Assembly: GCF_041260155.1 (NCBI RefSeq)
Contig: NC_091929.1
Span: 44,932,244 to 44,996,243, forward strand
DNA from: Ptychodera flava
Lineage: Eukaryota > Hemichordata > Enteropneusta > Ptychoderidae
DNA: 64,000 nucleotides
Direction of reading: 5' to 3'
The notes under the pieces were generated by a model. The model did not search any database, had not been told where the DNA came from, and saw only the letters and a list, made by a program, of their open reading frames with translations. A program made the position numbers and the translations under genes. Within the stretch, counting starts at the first letter, position 1. Every line of letters begins with the position of its first letter. Below are positions 46,150-59,346 of the stretch, piece after piece.

Positions 46150-46440
46150 ATACCCTATTGTATCTATTTTAGTGCTTCCTCCCAGAGCAAATGATCAGTA
46201 AACATGGAGTCTCTCATCATAAGAAACAACACTCATCATCCAAATGGCGTGGAAACACCGGCGACATACCCAGAGATTCACCCAGAAATTGTACAAATAC
46301 AGCTAATTTCAATCGGGTTCGAACTCACAACATAAGGCATCAGTCGCCTAGCAGAGAGGCAACAGACAGAACCGCTGGGTTAAATCCCCACTCTAAATAA
46401 AGAGTGGTTCAATAACCGGCTAAGTTGTTACATTTTTCTG
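46150..46440 (-). mobile_element. Candidate tRNA-derived SINE
   Basis: On the minus strand the sequence contains acccagcggttctgtctgtt followed about 45 bases later by gtgagttcgaacccg. These resemble the A and B boxes of an RNA polymerase III promoter with a tRNA-like anticodon and T arm between. A non-tRNA body of about 150 bp follows. It is not a good whole tRNA, so a SINE head is the better reading. Confidence 0.45.
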
Positions 46441-47199
46441 ACTGCGACCGCTCCACACGTTGTAGAATTCGTGAAGCACTCACGCACGTACGCTCACTAT
46501 CACACATCACACACACAAATTTTATCGAATCAAAGCAATGAATACATCGCTTCAACTGGGCGAACGACAAGAAATTGTACAAAGGCAACGCCAGTTTTGG
46601 GTTGTAAATAAGAGTTTACGATTGGCATCCTGTGTTCAAGATTGAGATACAATGTAACATTACCATGCACTGGTCCATGTAAAATTCTTCTTCAGACAAA
46701 TTATTTGTCCTATCTAGACTGTAATACAAGGAAAAAAATTATGTCATTGTAAGTTTCAGACTATCGTCTGTGGACAAAATATAAATTTTCTTGTGTATAT
46801 TTTGCCTTATCACAGTTTCTTATAAGTTTTATGAAAATCATTGCAGTTGATTTCAATTTCCCCAAAAACACTGTCTGCAAGGGACACACGAGTTTGAAAT
46901 GCGTGATTCTATAGAGTGATGTCACAAAAGTAAATTATCGCATAGAGGTTATAATGAATGGAAGTGGTATCTTGCGTCTCAATTTGTAACACACGGTGCC
47001 AATCGTTAGCTCTCATTTACAACTCTTTACAAGGGTCTGTTTTGTCTTAACACAAACAGAATTCTGACTGCATCAAGTAGGTTTAATCAACAATAAAGTT
47101 GCCACGGGTGAAACAGCAATTAAATTAATATAGGTCAAATATTTTATTACACGGTGTTACGATTTACTGAGTCAGTCAACTGAGTCAGTCGACTGAGTC
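46441..47199. other. Spacer with a short TGAGTCA tandem
   Basis: No gene is supported. Near 47167-47203 a block of about 14 bp containing ctgagtcagtc is repeated three times; TGAGTCA is an AP-1-type site, but a regulatory role is only a guess. Confidence 0.4.
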
Positions 47200-47869
47200 T
47201 TTCGAAACCCTCTATAAACTGAGAAAAGACGTACGTGAATACGTTCAATGATTAGTATGTTGACTCATTTAGATATCGTCTAAACGATACTGAAATCGGC
47301 TGATGATATCGGTTCTTGTATGGAAGTGCATGATATTTTTCAACCTCAGAAGAAATGTCGTCGTTATATCTTCAGCGAGGTTGTCAACGGAGGCACAGTA
47401 GTCAACCTAATTTACCTGAATACGCCAAGTTGTCGGTCAAAGGTGGCAGTGCATTTTATCCTATTTTGAGTGGTATATCGAAAATGTAAAGAACTCAAGC
47501 ATGTTGATGTTTTGTGACCACTTTTATAAAGGATGTTTTTTTACTGTACAACCATCACGTCTTGGGTATACTGTGTACTTTAATTCAGTTACTGTGAGCG
47601 GCATGTAAAATACACAGCCTCTTTGGGAATTCAATGAAAACACTCTGTGATTTGCAAAAGTTGAGCCACAGAAAATCTTTACACTGTAGATCAAACCATA
47701 GTTTAAAAATATACAGAGTAATTTTTTTTAAACCAGGAAGTAATATAAGACAGAATTAAGACCTAATTTAGAAAGAAAAGGATTACAGGAAAGTAAACTT
47801 TTGAGGTAGGTCCTCAGGGCGGGGCGAGGAAGGGGCGCTAAATATCCTTTTTCCACGCAAAGGGCCAGT
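47200..47869 (+). repeat. Duplicate of the gene C upstream region, in front of the gene D exon-1 relic
   Basis: Matches 28600-29439 in order: gaaaagacgtac, the cgatat/tcggtt stretch, ttgtatggaagtg vs ttgtatagaagtg, agtcaacctaatttacc vs agtcaacctactttacc, and the ctcagggcggggc motif just before exon 1. This shows that the 5' flank of gene D comes from the same duplicated unit as gene C. Confidence 0.7.
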
Positions 47870-47950
47870 ATAGAATGTCGAATCCAGGCAACCCTTCTCC
47901 AAAAGGTTGGATTTCCTTGCATTCCATATTTTGTATTGAGCGGAAAACCC
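47870..47950 (+). pseudogene. Relic of gene D exon 1 (signal-peptide exon)
   Basis: The text ccagtatagaatgtcgaatc matches the start of gene C exon 1 (ccagtatggcctgtcgaatc), and ttccatattttgtattg matches ttcaacgttttgtattct. The start codon is ATA, and small indels break the frame. It decays before the RxAxEW codons. It sits 6.2 kb upstream of gene D exon 2, with two mobile-element fragments between. Confidence 0.6.
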
Positions 47951-48104
47951 CAAATAATAATCTTCCACTCTTAGGACAGATCTAGTTAGACTTGCCAGTT
48001 AGCCTTATTTTTCGGAAGGTGATCTTGTCTGACAGCTCTATGCTTTAGGGTGTCGATGCTTTAGTTGCCAGGTTGCAGTGTCCTTTCTTTCCCTTGCCCA
48101 GTTA

Positions 48105-48785
48105 AAATTTTATAAAGGATGGTGTTGTTCTCTTCTATCATATTGTACTAAGCGTTGTACAATGTGCAGCGCTAATCTAATCTCAAAATCTTTCAAGGTG
48201 GATTCCTCAAATTGGCCTAAATCAACTAGATGTTTGGCAATATGGTACTGTATTTCCCTCTTGCGCATAGATCTTTTGACTTCTACTTTAAGGAAATTGG
48301 CCAGTGTTATGAGGTCGTTTTTTCCGAGAGAATCAAATGTGTCCTGATCAAGGTCATCCATTTCCTCTGGTTTAAATTCCGCCATGATTAAATTTCGTTG
48401 AGTTCACGGTAACAGTTGTTTTGAAAAGGCTGGCAAAATGTTGTCAAACGGCTCAAAATGTTCGTATCCCGGACGAGCCCCCAATTTTGTTACGTGACAG
48501 AAAACGAACAAAAGGGTGAACTCAGCAGTTTCCGTGTAAAACGAAATTTATTACGAAAATAAAACTAATTGCTAAGTCAGGGATAGAATACAAACTGTAA
48601 AAGTGTACAGATTACTTATCTCAGCTGGGACGGCAAAGCTTCAGTCTCAGAGTTGTAACAGTCAGTCGGATGAATGAACAGTCCTTTGGCTTGCAGGCTT
48701 GAAGTTGCACAAAGTTCACAGCATAAATCCAGCGTGGCAGTGAAGGTCTTGAAAAGTCTTGAAATTAATACTGCTGGAGTTTAGT
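48105..48785 (-). mobile_element. Second Gmr1-like Ty3/gypsy fragment (LTR part plus gag start)
   Basis: A fossil fragment on the minus strand: part of an LTR (about 48488-48785) related to the LTRs at 31349 and 44753, a leader with cccggacgagcccccaattt on the plus strand, and the start of gag (48385 down to 48110) beginning MAEFKPEEMDDL. The rest of the element is absent. It lies in intron 1 of gene D. Confidence 0.75.
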
Positions 48786-48881
48786 AACACACAATTCAAT
48801 TCGGTGCCACAACCCTGGGTGTAAGACAGTTTTTTGCTTCATAAATCCTAAATCCTATATTTACAAGCAAGCAATACAATA

Positions 48882-48883
<2 letters not shown>

Positions 48884-48951
<68 letters not shown>
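48884..48951. repeat. (TTA)n microsatellite, probable 3' tail of the LINE
   Basis: About 22 TTA units. On the minus strand this is (TAA)n, placed about 300 bp after the end of the LINE reading frame, where CR1/L2-group elements carry short tandem tails. Confidence 0.75.
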
Positions 48952-48952
<1 letters not shown>

Positions 48953-51900
48953 AATACGGCTGTATTGTAGATCAAGTGCGATCAGCTGTTCAGCTACAGT
49001 CTAGACAGAGTTGCCCCATGCTTGTTTACTGTAACTAGTCAATGAGTCGCTGATTTTAAATGTGTGGTGATACCAAAGCTAAGTGTAGATTGTACATACG
49101 ATGTGTCCGTCTCACATATTGAAATGTGGCATCGAATTAAAACCCATTGTATTTGACCACGGTTACTCTACCTCGCCGGTTAGCTCTGACCAACATATAG
49201 TTACGGTATATAATGTTAATAAATTTTATCTGTATTTAATTTTATTTACGCTTTTATTGAACGGCCGTAAAAGAAGAAGGAGCTACAGGGAAACATTCCT
49301 TCTGATATAGTTCTTTCAAATTACACTTGACGGTATAAAGACTAGTACGTTGTTTGATGTCTGTAGGTAAGGCATTCAACACTTTCTTTCCTCGAACGTG
49401 TAACTTACGTTGACCAGCTTTGAAATACAATTTGGTACATAACAGTCTGGGAGATACGCAGACCGTGTAATATGGCAATGAACGCTGCAGTTGAGAGTAA
49501 ATAAGCTAGGTAAATATTGTGGACTAATTCCATTCATACATTTAAGGTGGGGCTGCATGTTGCCAACAGAGATGTTTTCAAAGCAATATTTCTCATCACA
49601 GATGGCAAGGAAACGCTCTGATACTATATATTTTCAAAAAGCGTAGACTCTTAAGTTAAGTATGGTAGAAGTTGTTTACTTGATGGATGAAGAAGGTGTG
49701 TATTTGGGGTAAAAATCCTCATTTTGGTATTAATGATAAAAATTGATTTAAGTCAAAAACTTGATATTAGTTTCTGCAATGTAATATTTCATTTGAAAGA
49801 AGAGTATAGGTAGAATAAGACGACTTTTTTATTTTGTATTATTTATCCTCGTTCTGGAATAGCTTGGGTTGAAAAACAGACACTCCAAAAAGTGATTAAA
49901 ATCATAAATTATCAAAATTAAAATGCTTTCTATTCAAAATGTTAGATTTGTATTGCCAAACAAAATAGTCGCTTTGTTATATATTATTTAAAGAACATAA
50001 TGTGAAAATTTCGGAAAAAGTGAGCCGGCCATAGTGGATTAAATTCGCTGGAAATCTTGAAATCGGGAGAAAAAAGAAGCCAGGAAATCGGGATGATTTG
50101 CATACATTTACATAACTTAACACTTTTTTATCACGCAACTTACAACTGCTTGGTAAGCTAAAAGGTGAACCCTACAAATATTTTAATCTTTGGTTAACAG
50201 ATTAATTAAAATTAAATGATTATTTGCAAATAGTTATTTTTGAGCAAAGTTCGCTATGTTGGGTTCAACACTCCCTTAAACATTAAAATTGTCGTAAAGT
50301 AAAACATTCGCCGTCTAATTGACATAATATTAAGAGATGAAAATGAATCTTGTGATGGGAAATCAAAGGGAAGTTCAAAAAATTTACGTAATGCTAGTTT
50401 CTCGAGATTGAAAATTTTATCAATATTTTTTCTGTTGCATTACCCCATGCTATGCAGCAATAGTCAAGATATCATACGATACTTATGATCGCAATCTACG
50501 CAAAAGACCTATACACTTACTCAATTTCTTACACAAAGTTTAGATAGAACATCCCAAGACAAAGTTTCATCAAGGGTCACTCCTAAATTTTTTTCCACAT
50601 TGAACTCGGGGAATGGAATCAAATGTCAGAAATATGTAACGACAACTGGTAATCAGTCCCTTTCATGAGACTCAGCCTGTAAAGGGTTGTAATTAAAAGA
50701 CACTTGGTTTTACTAATATTTATGAGCATACGATTCGCCGTCGTCCAGTTTGAGATAGGACGAGTATCACTATGGCCTCATTAACCTCGCTAATGCATTT
50801 ACAAAGAACGTTGTGGGACGTCTGCAGTTATATGACGTTTGGCTGATAAACTACCCATATATGCAACAGCTTGATAACGATTTGGCTCATAAGATCTTAA
50901 CCAGTTCATTACTCCATCTGATAATTCATATTCTGATAACTTTGTTAACAAAATATCATGATCGATAAGGTCAAACGCCTTTGAAAGATCAAGCAAAAGT
51001 ACACTGTTCATATCACCATTCTCTACATTGTGCAAAATTTCATCTGTCAAACGGATTAAAGCTGCTTGACACGGGTAATTCTTACCAAAGCCAGACTGAA
51101 TATCAAGAAGTAGATTGGAGGCAGAAAAGGTTATCAAACAGTGCATTATACACATGCCTTTCAAGGATGTTTGAGAGAGCTGGAAGTATGGAAATTGATC
51201 ACACTTGAAAACATTGTGAAAGATAAAATTCTTAAGGATGACATTGAACATTTGTGAGAGTACCTGTAATTACAGGAGAGGCAATTATTAAGATTTTACA
51301 TTATCAACTACTGTAGATTTTGGTTTTAACAAAGACTTGTGTACAAAATCGTCAAAACAAAAAGTATTACTCAAACCAGTATTTACAAACGTTTACTTTC
51401 TCAAAATTCACTGCATGGCCATAATTACCAGTGTGTTGAAAGATTACCTAGAAATTTCTATCAATAATTCCTTAAACAATTCCCATTAGAAATAAACACA
51501 GGATATTACGATTGTTATCATTGACCATGTTGTTGTATATACGCCAGATAGCGGTGTCATTTGTATTTTGAATAATGAGAGTGTTCCTAAAAACTGCCTT
51601 TTCGCCTCCATGGTATGGTGCACAACTTTGTTACGAAGGCTTGTATAAGAGTTCCATAGAAAAGATAGAAGAGCAGGACCTGGCGTTTTGAGTGAGCAAT
51701 AACGTTTCTTCATAGTATACTCATTGGTCGGTATCCCGATTGAACTTTCCGTTTTGTCATAAAAAGAGATGTCAGATTAGCATTTTCATGGAGGAGATCA
51801 GCACCGTTTAAGACAGGTGGAGACCATCACGTAAATAAAGTGTTGACACGATTGTGTAGTTGCGAAATCGGAAAGATATAGGTCATTACAGACGAAACAA

Positions 51901-52640
51901 CATCTTCCCCTTTCACACACACTGTATCTAAACGCATATTTACATCTTCAACAATTGATGGGACGTCATTGCCATCGCATCTTGAACATACACTCAGAAC
52001 AGTGACTTTACCTTTGCACTTTTGTTTTTCTTCTTTCAAGAGTAGTTTGTAATCAGTAAGAATAGATTAGGCTTTCTTTTCCGACTACAGTGATTGGCGC
52101 CAGTTTCAATGGTGATTTCACCTGAGTGTGTTTGACCAGTGTAGTTTTCACGCAGTTGTACACGGAACTGCTCAATAGTGATGCCAGGTTGACACATCAC
52201 TTTCGAATCACGATTTTTGGCACTTGCGTCACTGATAATGGAGTCACCGACAATTAACTTGTGAATGGATGAAGTTAATGGCGATTCGGTGACGTTGTTT
52301 CGAGGAACATGTGGAAACACACTGGTATGCGTGTTAATTGGATCCTGATTATCAAATACTAAAGTTATTCAATCCATTAGCAACGCCAACAGAAACTGAT
52401 GCATGTTCATTTTATGAATGTTTACATCTGTCTGGACAAGATCTGCATTCTTCTTGAAGTGCAGCATTTTACTTTCAAAATCTTTATTTACAGCTGAATT
52501 CTCTCTCAGCTGCATGTGTGATGAAATCGTCATTTACAGTTTGCATATCGTGTTGGTCAGATCTCAGAGCAGTTAACTTGGAGGCGAGCTTGCTGTTTTC
52601 CTTACCGAGCTCACATAAATAGGCTTTAATTTTTCTATTA
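48884..52640 (-). mobile_element. Broken CR1-group LINE with SGNH-like ORF1
   Basis: Minus-strand pieces from 5' to 3': an ORF1 part (about 52.32-51.83 kb) with LIVGDSII and QPGITIEQF, resembling the SGNH hydrolase (esterase-like) domain known in some CR1-group ORF1 proteins; a linker (about 51.71-51.49 kb) ending in MEAKRQF; reverse transcriptase (51.25-50.80 kb) with LLLDLSKAFDLIDHDILLTKL; and the C-terminal tail (about 49.56-49.25 kb) with GKKVLNALPTDIKQRTSL. Several frameshifts and stops separate the pieces and no endonuclease is clear. The 5' edge near 52.6 kb is uncertain. Confidence 0.7.
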
Positions 52641-54113
52641 GTGGTGGTACAAAGTGTCCGGAATGGGTAAGCGTACCTGCTAGCATGCTATACCCGTCAG
52701 GATTGGTCTCTAAATTGTCTACATATTGTGTGAAATGATACAGTACATGAAAGGCATAGTCATTATTATCGCTAACAGAGATTGATCTTGTTTCTCAGGT
52801 TTAAAAGCAACTGCTTGCGGTCTAGATTGTCTCTCGACAGTACGTTTGTTGAAGGCATTACCAATGTAATGATAGGACCTTTACACTTCGTCTTCACTGA
52901 GATCGGGTTGAACTTCTTTTGGTTCACTTTCCATCATATGTACATATGGCTGTTTGGTGAAAGATTTCAGCTTCCTGACTGGTAAACTGTCGATTATGGA
53001 CAATGGATAGCAAACACAATGGACTCCACGAGGCGGTAGTAGAATCTCCAGCAGAAACACTAAAATTTGCCAACAGTCCTATCCGACGGTTACTTGCATT
53101 TAAAATGACATGTTTATGTTGTTGCTGTAGCATTCATGAAGTCCCGGATGACTTTCTGGTGCACATCAACATCGGTTTGACGCATAAAAACTGTGATTAT
53201 TGCGGAGACGATTTTACACACAGCAACACCTACAGCGCAACCATACCTGCTTTAAAGATCTTTCACATGGAGGGTAGTATTAATTAAGTCAACTCCAGAA
53301 CAATTACCTTGCGGAGGTGAAGGTAAAAGACTACACCATCATTCCGACAGAAAAATAAATTTAACCATTAACTGTCATAATTTCACAATTTAGAGCGTCG
53401 AACATTCAGAGAACTTACGCGTTTCCGAGGTTATACTATTGTCTGTTTGCCTTCTGTTTCTTTATTTTCGACATTGTGTTTTGTATGAGTCATCAGCCCT
53501 AACATATGGCCGTCCATATTTTTAGCATTGCGTAAAGCCAATGCTCTAACATCGTTTGAAAACCTCGTACTTGATAGACAGCTTGTTTGCTATCTGTCGG
53601 CTGTCATGCAATGTGAAGGTGTCCAAAAAGAGAAATCAAATAGAAACAGTGGGCTTAAGGAAAAAACTACTTGTCGAGTAAGATAACGGCTGATAGTGTG
53701 TGTTTGGGAGATCGATCATTTTACATGCACTGTAAAAAGGTATATAAAATAAAATAGGTTTGCAAAAAAACTGTAAACTGTACGTTATACGTCAGCATTC
53801 TGACTATTTCTCTAAAAATTAAATGGGTATATCTAATTGCAACCATGGAATTCACTGACGTTGTCCTGGATGAAATACCAATTTTGCAATATTACAATGA
53901 AAGAGAAACAACGTTTTGGTAAACCCGAGTTCCTATTAAATATTTTACTCCTTATTTTATTAATTTTACAGTATTATCTTTTCGAGTATGTCCACAAAAT
54001 GATGAACGTAAAATTATTCTGGAATTACAAAGTACAACGATATTACAAAGATTGTCCTCACGTGAGGCAAATAAGACGACTTTTGTAAGTTAACGTCGTT
54101 TCTATTTGTTCAG
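52641..54113. other. Remainder of gene D intron 1
   Basis: No exon-1-like sequence, RNA gene or recognised repeat was found. The short plus-strand frame at 53003-53287 contains a Cys cluster but no motif that I recognise. Confidence 0.4.
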
Positions 54114-57100
54114 ATTGTGACAGATCGTTTTGCACATACGTCTGAACCGTTAACCCCCAGTCCTCAGTGCACCTTCACCGATGAATATTGTTATGGGACA
54201 TTCAAGGGAATTGAAAATATCTGGATTACATCACAAACTTAGGTAAGTGAAAGACATTCTCTTAATGGTTTGGAATGTCTGCCCTGTGTTTTCTGCTAAA
54301 AGATTGAAAACTATTTTGGCTCTAAAGAAGTGAAAATATGAAACTAGACACCTTATTGCACTCATTGCAATATATTGTCCACACATTAATCCATGTTACC
54401 CGAACATTCATTGATATAAAACGTCAAAACTGCAAATTTTAGTTAATGTTATCGGCAAAAATAGATACAGTCTATGGTTATCCATCTAAATGGCAAAATG
54501 CAGTTTCACTGCAATGGTATATTTGATTTAAAACATTTTGCTCCTTCAAAACCGCTTTTCGTTCTGTTTTTACATAATCTGTTTCCCCCAACCTGTTTCT
54601 GTTTATGAGAACTTCCTTTTGCTATATTTGAGCGGAAAACACAAGGTCGTCACTTCAGTGGTTTTAGACCCTTCCGTTGCTGTTCTTGTTCCAATTTCTA
54701 CAGGTGTCAATGCAATACTTATTTCCCCATTTACGCTTAACACTGACAATGGATACCATGGTTACTGGCCCCTGGACATCTACACGGTCAATCCACATTT
54801 TGGTACAAGCAAAGATTTGGCTGAGCTTGTCAACGCGTGTCATGAGCGTGACGTATGGGTCATTGCAGATCTGTAAGTCAGTTTATTTCTTTGTTCTTCT
54901 GTTGGGAGGAGACGGCTATACATATTTTTATTACAGCACAGTGAGTTTGCATCATGCGCAGTTTGCAAACGTGAGTCAATAAGGAAAAGAAAGAATGGCC
55001 AGTGGTAGAAAAAGCGAGGCGAAGGTTTGCATTTTTTACGACATTGTGCCATGTTTTAGTGCTGTACAGTATTTATAGATAAGGCAGTAAATATTTATAG
55101 ATAAGGCAGTAAATAGCAACCGTCAGCATTATCAATGCTGACAAATCTTCGCTGTTGTGTCTGTCTGTACGTCGTCTGTCATCCTGCAATCTTAAGACAG
55201 GCAGACCGTCAAAACTAAAAATATCCTTAGCTCTGCACTATCATTTATGGTTGGGATGTAGCATTGTATTATGTTTCTGGGGTGTATTCAAATTTAGTAA
55301 ATAATATTTGTTTGTGTGACGGAATATTGAAACCAACTCAGAGCCTTTGTCTAACAGCAAAGATTTTTCAGCATTGACAGTATTGTCAATTATCAGACAG
55401 CATTAACAGTAACAGAACTGAACTAACAAAGTTTATTTCCCCGAAAATAAGATTTTCTTTGGTTGTTGACATTCTAAATATGCATAGGAGCGATTATTTA
55501 TAGATAACAATGGATAATTCGTAGCTTTTTTGCCATTTATTTTATACATCATATTTTTTTCCCTATTTACCCAACAGGTTATTCATCATATGGGTTATCT
55601 TGATGGGTGCACGCAAGACTACTGTTCTCGACCATCATCTGAAAGCAACTTTAGTCAATTCATACCTTTCAACAAGCTCGAACATTACGTTGACTTCTAT
55701 GTAAGTTTATTATGTTCAGAATATCATGTTCCTATGCCGTCAAGAGTTCTGCAATTATAATATATTACCCTTACTATTGAGAGGACATCAGATCACTAGA
55801 TTGATTTTTGTTGAATTTTAATAATATGTTTTATTTTATTGCTTCGTGTTGTACCTCTTCTGTGTACTTTTTTAACGTTTATATAAGATACTTTCTATTG
55901 CATCATGTATAAAAAGGTTACAATATCGTATTGTAGTAATTGCATCGGGGAAGATATTTTGACTTTCAAACTTTTCAAATTCTCTCTGATCTTCCACTCA
56001 TGGTGGCTAATTTTAAAGCCCTTTGAGCAATAAAAACATTCATCTTAATTTTTTGACAATCGAAAATTGTATTTTTCTCCATAGAGTTAATGCAGAGATG
56101 GCGAGGCAAGGATGAAAGATTTCTAGAGGGAAGTTTGAGTAAAAGTTTAAGTTTTTCACCTTCGAAGTGCGAATTACCATAAATGTAAACTCGGCAAATT
56201 GTCTTAAAATCTACTGTACAACTTTGTACAGTCGACATGCATGGTTAAACTGTCGTTTCTTGGCTTATTTTCCGATTTGATCAGCACTGGAAAGACAACC
56301 TACCCAAACTGGACCACTCTAATAGCTTTGTACGAGCTACACTTGTCAACTGGGTAAAACAACTGGTTTCAGATTACAAGTTCGATGGTTTTCGCATCTC
56401 TGACATCGACGACGTAAGTTGAACCTTTACTTGAAGTTAGGGAAACATAGTTGATGCTTTACTTCAATATGAAATTTTTTTCAAAATTTCACCTAGGTGT
56501 ATTTCGTACCTATCAGTATGCAGTCGCCCTCCTATTCTCAGTCAAACTATTGTCTTGCTGAGAACGACTCTAACGGAGAGTCTATGGCGCCTAAGCATTA
56601 TGTAGGTATACAAAGTTAAAGTATTATTTTACAGCTAAGTTTTGTAAAATATAATACACAGTCGCTTTTAAACTAATTAGTCTACCAAGACGATGTGATA
56701 TGCAAATATATTCCATATCCTACAAAAATATTTTTTCAGTAATTGAGAGTAATCGTCTTTGTTGTCATCATCATTATTGTTTTTTATCGTCGTGACCATA
56801 ATTTTCACAGCATGTATGTATTTTCATCATCTTCGTATTGATGTTTAGATACCAATGGACTTCCTTATAGAGCTGAACGACGCTGTTGATGTCTTTATCA
56901 TCGGTCAAGCTAGCATCAGTACTACCGAAGCTGATGACCTGGCTTTCTACCAATCTGTCTTGGACGCAGTTTTCGACAATAACATGTACTCTGCTCTCGA
57001 CAACTTTTTTCATCGACCTGAAGACAATAATGGTTATTATCTTATCCCAGATAGACTTTCGTTAGGGGTAGGTATTCCCACTTCTTGACATAATATTAGA

Positions 57101-59289
57101 TATTCAATAGTTATTCTTTTTAGAATATTTTGCCTAATCTCATACATGATGTGTATCATTACAGATTTGTAACACCCTTAAAATACAAATCAAAATTACC
57201 TGAGAGTCTAATGATCTTTTGCTACCTATTTCTATGATTTCCCTATTTTCGAGGAAAGCTCATTAGCTGAATAATACTACGGTGTAGCAGGGTAACAATT
57301 TGAAATGACATTGTCACGTGACACAGAACTAATGATTCATCATCTACAGAGTTGAAAGCTACACAGACGTCACTGATAACAATTTTAACAGACAATACTA
57401 TTATTTGAAGCCCAATTGCACTTCTTTCACATTATTGATACCAAACGTATTTATCGCGTTGTATATCATAGTCCTTTTTAAATATCCAAATAATCGTCTA
57501 TCACTTATTTCAGTCTTCAACCCCTTAAAATATCTCCTATACCCACTCATATCATTTTCATTTCCGTTGCTCTGTAGTGATGGGTCCGGCACATGACATG
57601 CAACTAAGATCGAAAGCAGACGTTCATATATCAAACTGCAAATAACATTGTTATACTTGGGATAACATGATTGTGTTTTGCAAGTATTTCAGTCAAATGA
57701 CGACCTCAAACTACAAGTACGCACATGCATAGAGACTGTAAAGACACATGAAAGTATATCCCTCTGTCAACATTTTTATCTTCATAGCGAGGACTGTTCG
57801 AGGATGTGTCTATGTTGGGTGGTTACATCGACAACGATATTGTGGGACGATTTCTCAGTAAGGATGGTGACTTCACGAAGTTAAGAGGCGCTTTGGCATA
57901 TCTTCTGATGGCTGACGTAAGTTTTTAAATTCCTAATACACAAGCAAGTGCACGCAAAGCCTTTGTTGTTCGATAAGACTTTCATTTGAGATTCCGATGC
58001 CCTGACCATGAACACTTACGCATAACGGGTAGACTGTAAAATCGTGTGGTAAAATGTCAGACGCGTGAGGACATTCATCAGTACTGCCCTCAAACATTTC
58101 TTTTTCTGGCTGTAGTGGATTCCGTTTATCTACTATGGAACAGAACAAGGGCGTGACTTCAAAAGTAGCACCACAAGTTATGAGTCACTGTGGCCATACT
58201 ACGTGGAAGAAAGGAGTCTCTACAAGGTAGGTTATATCATTCTTCAGATCATGATTAGATCTGTCTTAAAATAGATATGATGATGTATCTGCAAAAGCAT
58301 AAATACACATGCTTTCTTATGCTCGCTACATACTTCAACGAAAATCAAAACAACCGACACACAGTCACTTGAACTCAATTTTGTATCATGCTGAGAATCT
58401 TGTGCCGAATAATCATTATTATGATAGTATATAATTGTGTGTCCAACTTAAAGGGACTATCGTACATCTTCTCGTACTTTGCAAAAGATAATTGAAAACT
58501 AGTAAAAAATTTAAGCGCCGTTACGACGAGACAATAAAGGTTCCTTAGAATGTCATCAGTCATTTCTTGTTTTAGGATAAGTAAACGTTTACAATCAATA
58601 TTATCTCCATTAGCTGTGGCTCTTCATGTGTTCTACGGTATTCTTCACCTGTATGGAATGCAAAATGTCTCAGTCTACTTGCAAATCATGTCGAAATTTG
58701 CAGTGTTCAACATATCAACACCTCATGAATGGTATGTTGAGGCATTGCTCTGAGACTTTTAGCTAGTTAAATTTGTCAGGATACAATTTTCGGGAAATTT
58801 CTGTGTGAAGGTGTGAAATTTAGCCAAAGTACCCTCCTTTGTTAAAAAAAACCCCAGGATTTGTGCATATCTTCAGATATGAGCCAAGTTACGTGACCAT
58901 ATGACGCTATTTCCAGCAAAATCATATATTGAAAATAATTGCATACTCAAACCGCTCAAAACAAAATTATTTAAAGTAAAATGGATATTAGCAAGAAATC
59001 TCAAGTGATATTCTTAGTGCCATGTATTTTGAAAGAGAAATGATTGTTACTCATGCCATAGATGCAAAGAAATGACCGAAGTGATATGACTAGATGCTGC
59101 AATATTTGGAATTTACAAACATATGAATTACATGAAATGCGGACAAAAAGAAAACTATTGGGCAACATTTAATGTAACTATTACTACACATTACCATTAT
59201 GTGTTTTTTAATTAAGAGCTGCTGTCTTTTGTGATGTTATTTTCATATTACTGTACTAATTATAAATGACAATATATATATATATATAT

Positions 59290-59346
<57 letters not shown>

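Noticed and set aside
46310-46390. A functional tRNA gene
   Set aside because: Only A/B-box-like parts are present; the acceptor stem does not pair, so a SINE head is more likely.
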